Positions 8,449 through 17,089 of a stretch of 40,222 nt of DNA are shown here, piece by piece. The stretch is from NCBI GenBank assembly GCA_034433995.1, contig DAOTZU010000187.1, positions 1-40,222 of the forward strand, in the 5' to 3' direction. The stretch comes from DAOTZU01 sp034433995. GTDB lineage: Bacteria; Chloroflexota; Anaerolineae; UBA1429. The notes below the pieces were generated by a model, which was given only the letters and a program-made list of their open reading frames with translations, made no database searches and had not been told where the DNA came from. Numbering within the stretch: the stretch's first letter is position 1; the number at the start of each line of letters is the position of its first letter. Both the position numbers and the translations under genes were made by a program.

Positions 8449-9935
8449 CCGGGGCGCCGCAAACTCGGCCTGTTTCCTGGGGCGGACGCCTGTGGCGGGG
8501 CGCTTGGCTGGTATTGGGCGCGCTGCTCCTGGCCGGCGTGGGGATCGCGGCGGGGCTGGCCCTGGGGCACAAGATCGCCCAGGAGGAGTGGGCCATCCTC
8601 GTCACGGCCACGGGGTTGGCCACCTACGTCGCTGTGGCGGTGACCGATGTGCGCCATGCCCTGCTCTTTTGGGTGGCCACGGCGCCCTTTGCCCGTTTCG
8701 CTTATCTCAACATCGAGTTGGGCCAAGGCATCCCCAACCTGACGTTGAACCGCATCATGACGGGTGTGCTGTTGGCGCTGGTCCTGGCCCAGGCGGCCAT
8801 CGGGCGGCGCAAACTGGTCCGCTTCACCGGGTTGGATGCCCTGGTGCTGGCCTTTCTCGCGGCTGCGGCCCTCTCCGTGCCCAGCGCCCTGGTGGGCCTC
8901 AAAAGCGCCGTGCAATCTTTTTTGGATCTGCTGATCATCCCCGTGGCCGTCTATTTCCTGGCGCGGAACCTGATCACCGATCTGCGCGCGCTCCGCTCTG
9001 TCATGATCATGTTGACCATCGTGGGCCTCTATTTCGCCCTCTTGGCCACGCGGGAGCAGCTCACCGGCGATGTCTGGTTCTACCCCGAAGACCGCAGCGT
9101 CACCTATACGGCCAGCATCCGGCGGGTGGTGGGTCTCTTGGGCAACCCCGCCTACATCGCCGTGACCATCGGTATGACCTGGCCCTGGGCTTGGTATTGG
9201 CTTTATCGAGGGCGTCGCTTCCGCCTGGGGAAAGCGTTGCTCCTGGCCGTCATGGGGGCGGGGGTGTTTTTCTGCATGAACCGCTCGGGCTGGGGTGGGT
9301 TGGTGTTGGCGTTGGTCACCATGGCCATCTTTGTTCCCCGCTTTCGGCGCACCTTTTTCGTCCTGCTTGTTCTGGCCGTGATCGTCGGCAGCATCTATGG
9401 CGCCGTGATCCTCTCCAGCGCCACGGTGCGCGAGCGCCTCAAGGCGCAGGGGCCCATCGAATATCGCGTCGAGACGTGGGATATCGCCCGGCGCATGATC
9501 CGCGACCATTTCATCTTTGGCCTCGGCTATGAGAATTTCCCTTATTATTATCGGCGCTATGGGCACTGGGATATCTATCTGCGCGCCCAGCCCACGCCGC
9601 ACAACACATATCTCTGGGTGCTGTTGATGGGCGGGATTATCGTCTTTATTCCTTTCATTGCGTTTTGCCTCTATCTTGCCTGGTCATCGCTGAAACTCTA
9701 CCGCATCTCGCGCTCCGCCGAGTCCTTCTTGGATCCGGACCTGGTGGGCGTGTTTCTGGCCTCCATGGTAGCCATCTTTGCGCCGGCTTTTGTCATGGAC
9801 GTGTTCACGGGCTATTACAACACCATGATCATGTTCCTCATCCTGGGTGCCTTTTGGGGCGCCGTGGCCGGCGAGCGCCGGCGGGCGGAGCGCGCGCGCC
9901 TGGCCCAAAGGGCCGTTTGGTCGTGGCGAGGATAG
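8445..9935 (+). CDS. O-antigen ligase / Wzy polymerase-like membrane protein
   Basis: A 496-residue protein with about 11-12 hydrophobic segments and a Wzy_C/WaaL pattern. RRVVGLLGNPAYIA (226-239) matches the R..G...NPN.LA signature, and NRSGWGGL (279-286) matches the S(R/G)..G loop. YRVETWDIARRMIRDHFIFGLGYENF spans the large periplasmic loop with conserved Arg341 and Trp. PTPHNTYL carries His386 of the essential HN.YL motif. It either polymerises repeat units or ligates finished chains to a carrier; sequence alone does not separate these. Being next to a Wzx-like flippase and a Wzz-like protein, polymerase is the simpler reading. The start is GTG overlapping the previous stop. Confidence 0.82.
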   Translation: MTGAPQTRPVSWGGRLWRGAWLVLGALLLAGVGIAAGLALGHKIAQEEWAILVTATGLATYVAVAVTDVRHALLFWVATAPFARFAYLNIELGQGIPNLTLNRIMTGVLLALVLAQAAIGRRKLVRFTGLDALVLAFLAAAALSVPSALVGLKSAVQSFLDLLIIPVAVYFLARNLITDLRALRSVMIMLTIVGLYFALLATREQLTGDVWFYPEDRSVTYTASIRRVVGLLGNPAYIAVTIGMTWPWAWYWLYRGRRFRLGKALLLAVMGAGVFFCMNRSGWGGLVLALVTMAIFVPRFRRTFFVLLVLAVIVGSIYGAVILSSATVRERLKAQGPIEYRVETWDIARRMIRDHFIFGLGYENFPYYYRRYGHWDIYLRAQPTPHNTYLWVLLMGGIIVFIPFIAFCLYLAWSSLKLYRISRSAESFLDPDLVGVFLASMVAIFAPAFVMDVFTGYYNTMIMFLILGAFWGAVAGERRRAERARLAQRAVWSWRG

Positions 9936-9939
9936 GGCA

Positions 9940-10827
9940 ATGACCAGCGGAGAACAAACCGCCGCAGAATTGCGAGATCACCGGGAAAAGAGCGCCGCCG
10001 AGCGCGAGATCGAGGCCCGCTGGCGCGAGCGCCTGCTTCACGGCGCCTCGGCGGAAGAGTTTCAGCGGGCCTATGACGAGCTGCACGCCGAGTTCCTCCG
10101 CCGCCAGGGGCAAGAGGGAGAGATCTATGCTACAGTGAACCCGCGCTCCGTGGAGGACCGGGTGCGGCGGGTTCTGCTGCGGTACATTGGCTCGGGCGCC
10201 CGGGTGTTGGAGGTGGGCACCGGCGATGGCGTCACGGCCTACCTTTTGGCGCGGCAGGGCAACCGGGTGCTCTCGGTGGATGTCTCCCAGGTGGCTTTGG
10301 AGCGGGCGCGGGCCCGGTGGGGCAGCGAGCCGAACCTTGCCCTGCGCTACGAGTTCGGCGATGCCCGCGCCCTGCCGTATCCCGCTGGCTCCTTCGATTA
10401 TGTGGTGAGCGAAAACCTGGTGGAACACATCTCCTTAGAGGATATGCGCGCCCACCTGGCCGAGGTGCGCCGGCTGCTGGTTCCGGGCGGGTGCTATCTC
10501 CTCTACACCCCCTCGCGCCTGTGGAGCGGGCGGGCCTCGGCGGGGTTCCATCTCCACGTGTACACCCTGGGCGAGCTGTGCGCCCTCTTGCGCGCCGGCG
10601 GTTTTCGCCCCGCCTGGTTGGAGCCTCGGCTGGCCCATCGCCTGGGCCGGCCTCTGGCCTTCGGCGGGGTGGCGCTGGCCTTGGCCTGCCTCTACGAAGC
10701 CTTGTTGGGGGCCTTGCGCATCCATCGCTGGCCGGTGCAGCTCAGGGCGCGCCTCATTCCGGGGATCTTGGTCTGTGGTCGCTTGCCGGGGCAGAAAGGA
10801 CATCCTGGGGAGGGAGAGAGACGATGA
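9940..10827 (+). CDS. Class I SAM-dependent methyltransferase
   Basis: A 295-residue protein. The ATG at 9940, four bases after the previous stop, was chosen because upstream in-frame codons lie inside the preceding gene. An N-terminal helical region of about 85 charged residues precedes a standard Rossmann fold: VLEVGTGDG (89-97), VLSVDVSQ, the DARALPYPAGSFDYVVSENLVEH acceptor region and LLVPGGCYLLYTP. The tail contains one hydrophobic segment (ALALACLYEALLGAL) that could touch the membrane. It most likely methylates a sugar hydroxyl of the glycan. It overlaps the next gene as ATGA. Confidence 0.85.
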   Translation: MTSGEQTAAELRDHREKSAAEREIEARWRERLLHGASAEEFQRAYDELHAEFLRRQGQEGEIYATVNPRSVEDRVRRVLLRYIGSGARVLEVGTGDGVTAYLLARQGNRVLSVDVSQVALERARARWGSEPNLALRYEFGDARALPYPAGSFDYVVSENLVEHISLEDMRAHLAEVRRLLVPGGCYLLYTPSRLWSGRASAGFHLHVYTLGELCALLRAGGFRPAWLEPRLAHRLGRPLAFGGVALALACLYEALLGALRIHRWPVQLRARLIPGILVCGRLPGQKGHPGEGERR

Positions 10828-11972
10828 AGATCGCCATTTTAGGACCCTATCCCTTGGATACCCAGCGCCTCGGCGGCGTGGAGGTGGCCATCGTCTATGC
10901 CCAACGGGAGTTGCTCAAATTCCCCAAGCTGAGCGTGCACATCATCACCTGCAAACAGGAACTCGCCCGGCCCAAAGTGGTGGAGCAGGAGCGGCTGCGG
11001 ATCACGTATCTACCTCGCGGCCGCTGGGGACGCATCACCGGCCATCGTCGCGAGGTGCGGGCGATGTTGGCCGCGCTGGAGGAGATCCGTCCCGATGTTG
11101 TCCACGCCCATGGCTCGGGCCTGTATGCCGGCGCGGCCCTGGCCGGGCGGTTCCCCGCGGTGATCACCGTGCACGGGATCGTCTCCCAAGAGGCCAAGTT
11201 GCTGGAGGGCTGGGGCAACAAACTGCGCGCCTGGTTCGATGTGGCCTATGAGCGAGCGGTGGTGCGCCGTGCCCGTCACCTGATCTTGATCACCCCTTAT
11301 GTGGAGCAGGTCTTGGCCGGCCTTTTCCACGGCCGCTCCTATTTGGTGGAGAACGCCTGCGACGAGCGCTTTTTTGCCCTGCGCCGCGAACCCGTGCCCG
11401 GTCGGTTGCTCTTTGCCGGGCCGGTGATCCCCCGGAAAGGGGTGCTGCCGCTGCTCAAGGCCTTGCGCCCGGTGCGGGAGCGTTTCCCCGAGGCGCATCT
11501 CCATATCGCCGGGGCGACGACGGCCGACCCGGCCTATTTCCATGCGTGCGAAGTCTATATCCAACAAGAGGGCCTGGGCGAGGCGGTGACCTTTCTGGGA
11601 CACCTGGCCCAGGAGCAGGTCTTGCGGGAATATGCCACCTGCGTGGCCTTGGTCTTGCCCTCCTTCCAAGAGACGGCGCCCATGGTCATCGAGCAGGCCA
11701 TGGCCGCGGGCGTGCCCAGCGTGGCCACCCGGGCCGGCGGCGTCCCCTGGATGTTGGCCGATGGCCTCACCGGCTTGACCTTGCCCGTGCCCGCCTCCTT
11801 GGAGGGCGATCCCCAGGCGTTGGCGGAGGCCCTCTCCCGCCTCCTGGCGGATCCGGCCCAGGCCCAAAAGATGGGCGCCCAGGCCAAGGAGGAGGCCGAG
11901 CGGCGGTTTCGCCCGGAGGTGGCGGCCCGGCGCACCCTGGAAGTCTATCAGCAGGTGATGGCGAACCCATGA
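10824..11972 (+). CDS. Glycosyltransferase, GT4, with altered EX7E motif
   Basis: A 382-residue GT-B enzyme starting at the ATG that overlaps the upstream stop. It opens with KIAILGPYPLDTQRLGGVE, then VVHAHGSG and VITVHGI. The donor domain starts FAGPVIPRKG (197-206). The motif after Glu283 reads ETAPMVIEQAMAAG, so the second position of EX7E is Gln291 with Glu at 290, whereas the related gene at 15923 keeps Glu. The two genes share much of their layout and probably arose by duplication. It may still be active, since the second Glu binds the nucleotide ribose and the shift is one residue, but this is uncertain. ATGA overlap with the HddC gene. Confidence 0.85.
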   Translation: MKIAILGPYPLDTQRLGGVEVAIVYAQRELLKFPKLSVHIITCKQELARPKVVEQERLRITYLPRGRWGRITGHRREVRAMLAALEEIRPDVVHAHGSGLYAGAALAGRFPAVITVHGIVSQEAKLLEGWGNKLRAWFDVAYERAVVRRARHLILITPYVEQVLAGLFHGRSYLVENACDERFFALRREPVPGRLLFAGPVIPRKGVLPLLKALRPVRERFPEAHLHIAGATTADPAYFHACEVYIQQEGLGEAVTFLGHLAQEQVLREYATCVALVLPSFQETAPMVIEQAMAAGVPSVATRAGGVPWMLADGLTGLTLPVPASLEGDPQALAEALSRLLADPAQAQKMGAQAKEEAERRFRPEVAARRTLEVYQQVMANP

Positions 11973-12682
11973 AAGGGCTGATCCTGGCCGCCGGCGAGGG
12001 CAGCCGGCTGCGCCCGTTGACCTTGACCCGCCCCAAGCCCATGTTGCCCATCGGGGGCCGCCCCCTTTTGGAGCATCTCATCGCCTGGTTGCGGCGTCAC
12101 GGCGTGACCGAGATCGGCATCAACTTGCATTACCGTCCCGAGACGATCACCACCTATTTCGGCGATGGCTCCGCCTGGGGTGTGCGCCTGGTCTATTCCT
12201 TGGAGCGCAAGATTCTGGGCACGGCCGGCGGCGCCAAGGCGTTGGCCTGGTTCCTGGATGAAACCTTTGTCGTCGTCTATGGCGACCTGCTCACCGCCCT
12301 CAACCTGGAGGACGTCTTCCAGGCCCATCGGCGGACCGGCGCGGCGGGGACGGTGGTGCTCTATCGCGTGCCCAATCCGTGGGAGTGCGGCCTGGTGGAG
12401 CTGGACGCCCAGGGCAGGATCCTGCGTTTTGTGGAAAAGCCCCCTCAAGACCGGGTGTTCACCGATCTGGCCAACGCCGGCATTTATGTGCTGGAGCCGG
12501 AGATCTTGGAGTATGTGCCCGAGGGGCACTTCTATGATTTCGGGCGCGACCTCTTTCCGCGTTTGATCGCCGCCGGCGTGCCCCTTTACGGTTATCCCAC
12601 CGAGGCCTATCTTTTGGATATCGGCAACCCGGAGAAATACCAACGCGCCCAGCGGGATTGGGCGGAGGGCAAGGTCCAATGA
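11969..12682 (+). CDS. hddC: Sugar-1-phosphate guanylyltransferase, HddC-like
   Basis: A 237-residue nucleotidyltransferase. The signature LAAGEGSRLRPLT (6-18) binds the NTP, RPKPMLP (21-27) carries the catalytic Lys, GTAGGAK (84-90) contacts the sugar phosphate and YGD (104-106) binds the metal. It lacks a C-terminal left-handed helix, so it is the short form, as in HddC (D-glycero-alpha-D-manno-heptose 1-phosphate guanylyltransferase) and short mannose-1-phosphate guanylyltransferases. HddC is preferred because the next two genes encode an HddA-type kinase and a GmhA-GmhB fusion, together forming the GDP-heptose route. By sequence alone it could be a mannose-1-phosphate or glucose-1-phosphate enzyme. 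ATGA overlap on both sides indicates tight coupling. Confidence 0.75.
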   Translation: MKGLILAAGEGSRLRPLTLTRPKPMLPIGGRPLLEHLIAWLRRHGVTEIGINLHYRPETITTYFGDGSAWGVRLVYSLERKILGTAGGAKALAWFLDETFVVVYGDLLTALNLEDVFQAHRRTGAAGTVVLYRVPNPWECGLVELDAQGRILRFVEKPPQDRVFTDLANAGIYVLEPEILEYVPEGHFYDFGRDLFPRLIAAGVPLYGYPTEAYLLDIGNPEKYQRAQRDWAEGKVQ

Positions 12683-13659
12683 TCGTGGTGCAGACGCCGT
12701 TGCGCATCAGCTTCCTGGGAGGTGGGACGGATCTGCCCGATTTCTATCACCAGGAGGAGGGGTGTGTCCTCAGCTCCGCCATCGACAAGTATATCTTTGT
12801 CATCATCAAAAAACGCTTCGATGACAAGATTCGCGTGGGCTACACCCGCACCGAGATGGTGGATAGCCTGGATGAGGTGCAGCACGAGCTGGTGCGCGAG
12901 TCCTTGCGGCTGACGGGCATCACCCGGCAGGTGGAGCTGGCCACCATGGGGGATATCCCCTCCCAAGGTTCCGGCCTGGGCTCCCCCAGCACGGTGACGG
13001 TGGGTTGCCTCCACGCCCTCTATGCCTACAAAGGGCAACTGGTGGATGCCGAGACCCTGGCCCGCCAGGCCTGCCAGATCGAGATCAACATCCTGGGCAA
13101 GCCCATCGGTAAGCAGGATCAGTACATCGCCGCCTATGGCGGGCTGCGTTTTTTGCGCTTTAGGCCGGATGAGAGCGTGGCCGTGGAGGAGGTGACCCTC
13201 TCCAGCGAGCTGCGCCGCGCCCTGGATGCGCGCCTGCTCCTCTTTTTCACCGGCATCACCCGTGAGGCCAGCACCATTCTGAGCAGGCAGGTGGCCAAGA
13301 TGGGGGCAAGTATGGCCGTGTTGCGCGCCCTGAAAGATCTGGCGGTGGAGGGACGCCGCTCTCTGGAGCAGGGGCAGCTCGACCGCCTCGGCGCCCTGCT
13401 GGATGAAGGTTGGGGCTTGAAGCGCCAGCTTGCCGAGGGGATCTCCAACGACCAGATTGATGCCATGTACCAAGCGGCCCGGCGCGCCGGGGCCTTGGGC
13501 GGCAAGATCACCGGCGCCGGCGGCGGAGGGTTCCTCTTGCTCTATTGCCCGCCCAAATATCATGACGCCGTGCGCTATGCCCTGCGGGGGCTGCGGGAGC
13601 TGCCCTTCCGCCTGGAGCGCGATGGCACCAAGGTGATCTTTAACGCCCGAAGGGAGTGA
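12679..13659 (+). CDS. hddA: GHMP kinase, D-glycero-alpha-D-manno-heptose 7-phosphate kinase-like
   Basis: A 326-residue GHMP kinase. It opens TPLRISFLGGGTDLPDFY, the hallmark of the HddA/FucK-like branch. The phosphate loop PSQGSGLGSPS (94-104) follows the PxxxGLGSSS pattern with Pro103 in place of Ser. GKPIGKQDQYIAAYGG and GGKITGAGGGG (274-284) are motif 3 and the C-terminal glycine loop. The expected reaction is ATP-dependent phosphorylation of D-glycero-D-manno-heptose 7-phosphate at the anomeric position to the alpha-1,7-bisphosphate. The neighbours supply the isomerase, phosphatase and guanylyltransferase, which supports this role over fucose or galactose kinase. The ATG at 12679 overlaps the previous stop and gives the family's N-terminus. 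Confidence 0.8.
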   Translation: MIVVQTPLRISFLGGGTDLPDFYHQEEGCVLSSAIDKYIFVIIKKRFDDKIRVGYTRTEMVDSLDEVQHELVRESLRLTGITRQVELATMGDIPSQGSGLGSPSTVTVGCLHALYAYKGQLVDAETLARQACQIEINILGKPIGKQDQYIAAYGGLRFLRFRPDESVAVEEVTLSSELRRALDARLLLFFTGITREASTILSRQVAKMGASMAVLRALKDLAVEGRRSLEQGQLDRLGALLDEGWGLKRQLAEGISNDQIDAMYQAARRAGALGGKITGAGGGGFLLLYCPPKYHDAVRYALRGLRELPFRLERDGTKVIFNARRE

Positions 13660-13660
13660 G

Positions 13661-14884
13661 ATGGTTGCGCGTGACGATCCTCTCCAGGGGATGCTGGCTC
13701 ATGTTCAAGGGCACATGCAGCGCATCGCCCAAGGGTTGGCGGACCTGCCCTGGGCGCAGGTGGCGCGCGCCCTGGAGCTGCTCCATGCGGCGCGGCTGCG
13801 GCGGGCGCTGGTGTTCTTGTGCGGCAACGGCGGCAGCGCCGCCACGGCCGCCCATTGGGTGAACGATCTCAACAAGGGGGCCAACGTCCAGGGCGTGCCG
13901 CGCTTTCGCGCCATCGGCCTGATGGATAACCTCCCTCTCTTGACGGCCTGGAGCAACGATGCCCATTACGCGGAGGCTTTTGTCGAGCCGCTCCGCAACC
14001 TGGGCCGCCCGGGCGATCTCCTGGTGGCCCTCAGCGGGAGCGGCAACTCGCCCAATGTGGTGCAGGCCGTGCGCTATGCCCGCGAGATCGGCATGTGCAC
14101 CATCGGCTTCACCGGCGGGCACGGGGGGCAATTGGCCGCCTTGGCGGATGTGGCCATCGTCGTGCCCAGCGCCGATATGGAAGAGATCGAAGATCTGCAC
14201 CTGGCCTTGGAGCATGCCATGATCGGCGCGCTGCGCGCCCGCGCCCAAGAGGATCTAGTCCCCAGCCTCCTCCTGGCCGAATCCTATGGGGCGTGCACCG
14301 AGATCAACCTTCCCAAGCGCGGAGCCATCTTTTTGGATCGCGATGGCGTCATCAATGCCGATCGGCCGGACTATGTCAAGAGCTGGGAGGAGGTGACCTT
14401 TTTGCCGGGCGCAGGGGAGGCTCTGGCGGCCTTGGCCGCGACGGGGCTGCCCATCGTGGTGGTCTCTAACCAGGCGGCGATTAACCGCCGGTTGCTCTCC
14501 TTCGAGGTGGCCGAGAGCATCAACCGTCGGCTGTTGGCCTGGGCGGCGGCCCAGGGGGCGCGGCTCGATGCCGTGGCTTGGTGTCCGCACACGCCGGAGG
14601 AGGGCTGTGGCTGTCGCAAGCCGCAACCGGGCCTCTTGACCCATGCCGCTGAGGTGTTGCGCCTGGACCTGCTCCGCTCCTACCTGGTGGGCGATGCTGA
14701 AAGCGACATCGCCGCCGGGCGGGCCGTGGGCTGCCGGACCATCCTGGTGCTCACCGGCCGGGGCGCCGCCCAGCGTGCCCAGGTGGAGCAGCGTTGGCCG
14801 GATTGCCCCATCGTGCCCGACCTGGCCGCGGCGGCCCGTTGGCTCCTGGCCGATCTCGCCGCCCAAAGGAGAGGCGATGGCTGA
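13661..14884 (+). CDS. Fused sedoheptulose-7-phosphate isomerase (GmhA-like) and heptose bisphosphatase (GmhB-like)
   Basis: A 407-residue two-domain protein. Residues about 1-215 form a SIS domain with CGNGGSAATAAHW (54-66) and ALSGSGNSPNVVQA (123-136), as in GmhA. His180 sits in the helix where GmhA has its catalytic His; the Glu of GmhA's 'AEL' motif appears as Asp69. Residues about 220-400 form a HAD phosphatase: FLDRDGVIN (224-232), VVVSNQAAI, a zinc loop with Cys308, His310, Cys316 and Cys318, then LVGDAESDIAAG. The zinc loop is specific to the GmhB/HisB-N group. The protein would convert sedoheptulose 7-phosphate to heptose 7-phosphate, and later remove the 7-phosphate from the bisphosphate. 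It starts one base after the kinase stop. Fusion into one chain is unusual, since these are normally separate proteins. Confidence 0.85.
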   Translation: MVARDDPLQGMLAHVQGHMQRIAQGLADLPWAQVARALELLHAARLRRALVFLCGNGGSAATAAHWVNDLNKGANVQGVPRFRAIGLMDNLPLLTAWSNDAHYAEAFVEPLRNLGRPGDLLVALSGSGNSPNVVQAVRYAREIGMCTIGFTGGHGGQLAALADVAIVVPSADMEEIEDLHLALEHAMIGALRARAQEDLVPSLLLAESYGACTEINLPKRGAIFLDRDGVINADRPDYVKSWEEVTFLPGAGEALAALAATGLPIVVVSNQAAINRRLLSFEVAESINRRLLAWAAAQGARLDAVAWCPHTPEEGCGCRKPQPGLLTHAAEVLRLDLLRSYLVGDAESDIAAGRAVGCRTILVLTGRGAAQRAQVEQRWPDCPIVPDLAAAARWLLADLAAQRRGDG

Positions 14885-15911
14885 TACCCTGATCTCCTAC
14901 CGGGGCCAGACCGTGGACATCTTGGAGTGGATGCGCCGGATCGTCGAGCATCCCCTGGCCGAACGGTATTCGCCCTGGTTCTTTACCTACTATCGCGACC
15001 TGACGGGGCGGGAGTACATGTCCCGTTACCTCCGCTTCCTGCGCAAGTTTGTGGCGCTGTATCCGGGCGGCGTGGCGGGCCGCAAGGTGTTGGATGCAGG
15101 TTGCGGTTTTGGGATCATGGCCACCCTCGTGGCCCTGCTGGGTGCTCAAGAGGTGCACGGCCTCGATTGTCACCAAGGGATGATCGATACCTTTCGCACT
15201 TACCTGGAGATCCTGCCCGAACGGCTGCCCGTCTATCCCCGTTTGGGAGATGTGGCCGCCATGCCGTATGCGGATGCCTCTTTCGATCTGGTGCTCTCCC
15301 ACGAGGCTATCTCGCACTATCGCGATGGCGACGCCTTCCTGGCCGAGGCGTGGCGGGTGCTCCGCCCCGGCGGCGCGCTGCTCCTCTCCGATAGCAACAA
15401 TGCCCGCAACCGCCGGGTGGTGCGCGAGACATGGGAGATCTGGCGGGCCTTTGAGCAGGGCCCGGCCGGGGCCGAGGTGCACGGCCACAAGATCGAGACA
15501 CCCTTTGTGGCCCAGCGGGCGGCCATCATCGCCGGCGAATTTCCCAAGCTGATGCCCCAAGAGGTGAACCGCTTGGCCCAAGAGACCGCCGGCCTTTGGG
15601 GCGCGGAGCTGCGCGAGGCCGTGGAGCGTTATCTGCGGATGGGCACGTGGCCCAACCGCCCCTATCGCCAGGGAGAGTGTCCGGTGGATCCCGTGCAGGG
15701 TTATTACATCGAGCGCCTGCTGGATCCTTATGCCCTGAAGCGACGCCTGCAGGAGCTGGGCTTTCGGGTGGCCCTCCGGGCGTATTTGGGGGGCGCCCGG
15801 GGAGGATGGGTCGCCCGGGCCAACGACGTCTTGACCTGGCCGCCTTTGACGCCCCTGGTGCTGCCCTGGGCGCGATCGTTTCGCATCTTGGCCCTCAAGG
15901 CCGCCGGCTGA
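14877..15911 (+). CDS. Class I SAM-dependent methyltransferase
   Basis: A 344-residue methyltransferase that overlaps the preceding gene by 8 bases; the ATG at 14877 has GGAGAGG just upstream. The core has VLDAGCGFG (71-79), GLDCHQGMID, GDVAAMPYADASFDLVLSHEAISHY and LRPGGALLLSD. A long insertion after motif III (about residues 180-280) and a C-terminal segment with WPPLTPLVLPWARSF distinguish it from the other three methyltransferases in the locus. The acidic-free GLDCHQG after strand 2 still places Asp at the ribose position. The substrate is unknown; a lipid-linked sugar is likely from context. Confidence 0.83.
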   Translation: MADTLISYRGQTVDILEWMRRIVEHPLAERYSPWFFTYYRDLTGREYMSRYLRFLRKFVALYPGGVAGRKVLDAGCGFGIMATLVALLGAQEVHGLDCHQGMIDTFRTYLEILPERLPVYPRLGDVAAMPYADASFDLVLSHEAISHYRDGDAFLAEAWRVLRPGGALLLSDSNNARNRRVVRETWEIWRAFEQGPAGAEVHGHKIETPFVAQRAAIIAGEFPKLMPQEVNRLAQETAGLWGAELREAVERYLRMGTWPNRPYRQGECPVDPVQGYYIERLLDPYALKRRLQELGFRVALRAYLGGARGGWVARANDVLTWPPLTPLVLPWARSFRILALKAAG

Positions 15912-15922
15912 GGGAGGCGCTC

Positions 15923-17089
15923 ATGCGGCTCGCCATGGTGACCTTTTACCCCCAGGACCCGGGCCTCATCCCCGGCGGCATCCGCATGGTGGCCTATAAT
16001 TTGGTGGAGGCCCTGAGGGCGTATGGCGATCTAGAGCTACACGTGATCCATTGCCACAGCGATATCGCCCAAGACGCTTTGGTGCGCGATGGCCCGGTGA
16101 CGGTGCATTACCTGGCGCCGCCCCGGCGGCGGGTGCTGCCCAATTTGATCACCGGCGTCGGGCGCATGGTGCGCGCGTTGCGCGCCATCCGGCCGGACCT
16201 GGTGCACGCCCACGCCGCCCACATGGCCTATGCCGGGGTCAAAGCGGGCTATCCGACCATCTATACCATTCACGGCGTGCTGCCGCGGGAGCGCCAGGTC
16301 TACTCCCGCACCCTATATGATCGCTGGCGCTACGGGCTGCTGGCCCTCTACGAGGCCTATGCCTTGCGCCATGTGCAGCGGGCGGTGGCCATCAGCCCTT
16401 ACGTGCTCCAAGAGTACGGGCAGGTGGAGAGCGCGCGTTGGGTGCGCATCAACAACCCCGTGCCGCCGGTCTATTTCGCCTTGCCGAACCGGGCGGAGGC
16501 GGGGCGCATCCTGTACGCCGGCTCCATCACCGAGATCAAGGATCTCCTCACCCTCATCCGCGCGGTGGAACGGCTGCGGGCCATGGAGCCCAAGGTTACA
16601 TTGCGCATCGCCGGCCGGGCGACCAGCGCCGACTATGAGCGCAAGGTGCGCGCTTGGGTGAGGGCACATCAGCTGGAGGACGTGGTGCACTTCCTGGGTC
16701 TTTTGGGGCGCGAGGCCCTTTGGGAGGAATATGCCCGTTGCGCCGTGGTGGCGCTCTCCTCGGTGCAGGAGAACGCGCCCATGACCATCAGCGAGGCCAT
16801 GGCCGCGGCCAAGCCCGTGGTGGCCACCCGGGTGGGAGGCGTGCCCGACCTGGTGCAGGAAGGGGAGACCGGCTTCCTGGTGCCCGTGGGAGATGATGCG
16901 GCCTTGGCCGAGCGTCTGCGCAGGATATTGACGGATCCTGCCCTGGCGGAGCGCCTGGGGCGGCGGGGCCGAGAGCTTGCGCGGGAGCGGTTCAGCGCGG
17001 AGCAGGTGGCCCGGCAGTATTACGCGCTGTACGGCCAGGTGCTCCGGGAATGGCGCAGGGCTCGGCCTGATGCTGGGGGGACAGGCTGA
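15923..17089 (+). CDS. Glycosyltransferase, GT4
   Basis: A 388-residue GT-B enzyme. The N-terminal domain has a glycine loop (PGGIRMVAYNL), LVHAHAAHMAYAG and TIYTIHGVLPRE. Acceptor-side AISPYV and INNPV precede the donor domain, which opens LYAGSITEIKD. EX7E is complete: ENAPMTISE (Glu283 and Glu291), followed by AMAAAKPVVATRVGGVPDLV. It resembles the transferase at 10824-11972 closely in layout, including the unusual (E)xAPMxI stretch, so the pair looks paralogous. The start is ATG with GGGAGG 6 bases upstream. It overlaps the next ATG by one base (TGATG). Confidence 0.88.
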   Translation: MRLAMVTFYPQDPGLIPGGIRMVAYNLVEALRAYGDLELHVIHCHSDIAQDALVRDGPVTVHYLAPPRRRVLPNLITGVGRMVRALRAIRPDLVHAHAAHMAYAGVKAGYPTIYTIHGVLPRERQVYSRTLYDRWRYGLLALYEAYALRHVQRAVAISPYVLQEYGQVESARWVRINNPVPPVYFALPNRAEAGRILYAGSITEIKDLLTLIRAVERLRAMEPKVTLRIAGRATSADYERKVRAWVRAHQLEDVVHFLGLLGREALWEEYARCAVVALSSVQENAPMTISEAMAAAKPVVATRVGGVPDLVQEGETGFLVPVGDDAALAERLRRILTDPALAERLGRRGRELARERFSAEQVARQYYALYGQVLREWRRARPDAGGTG

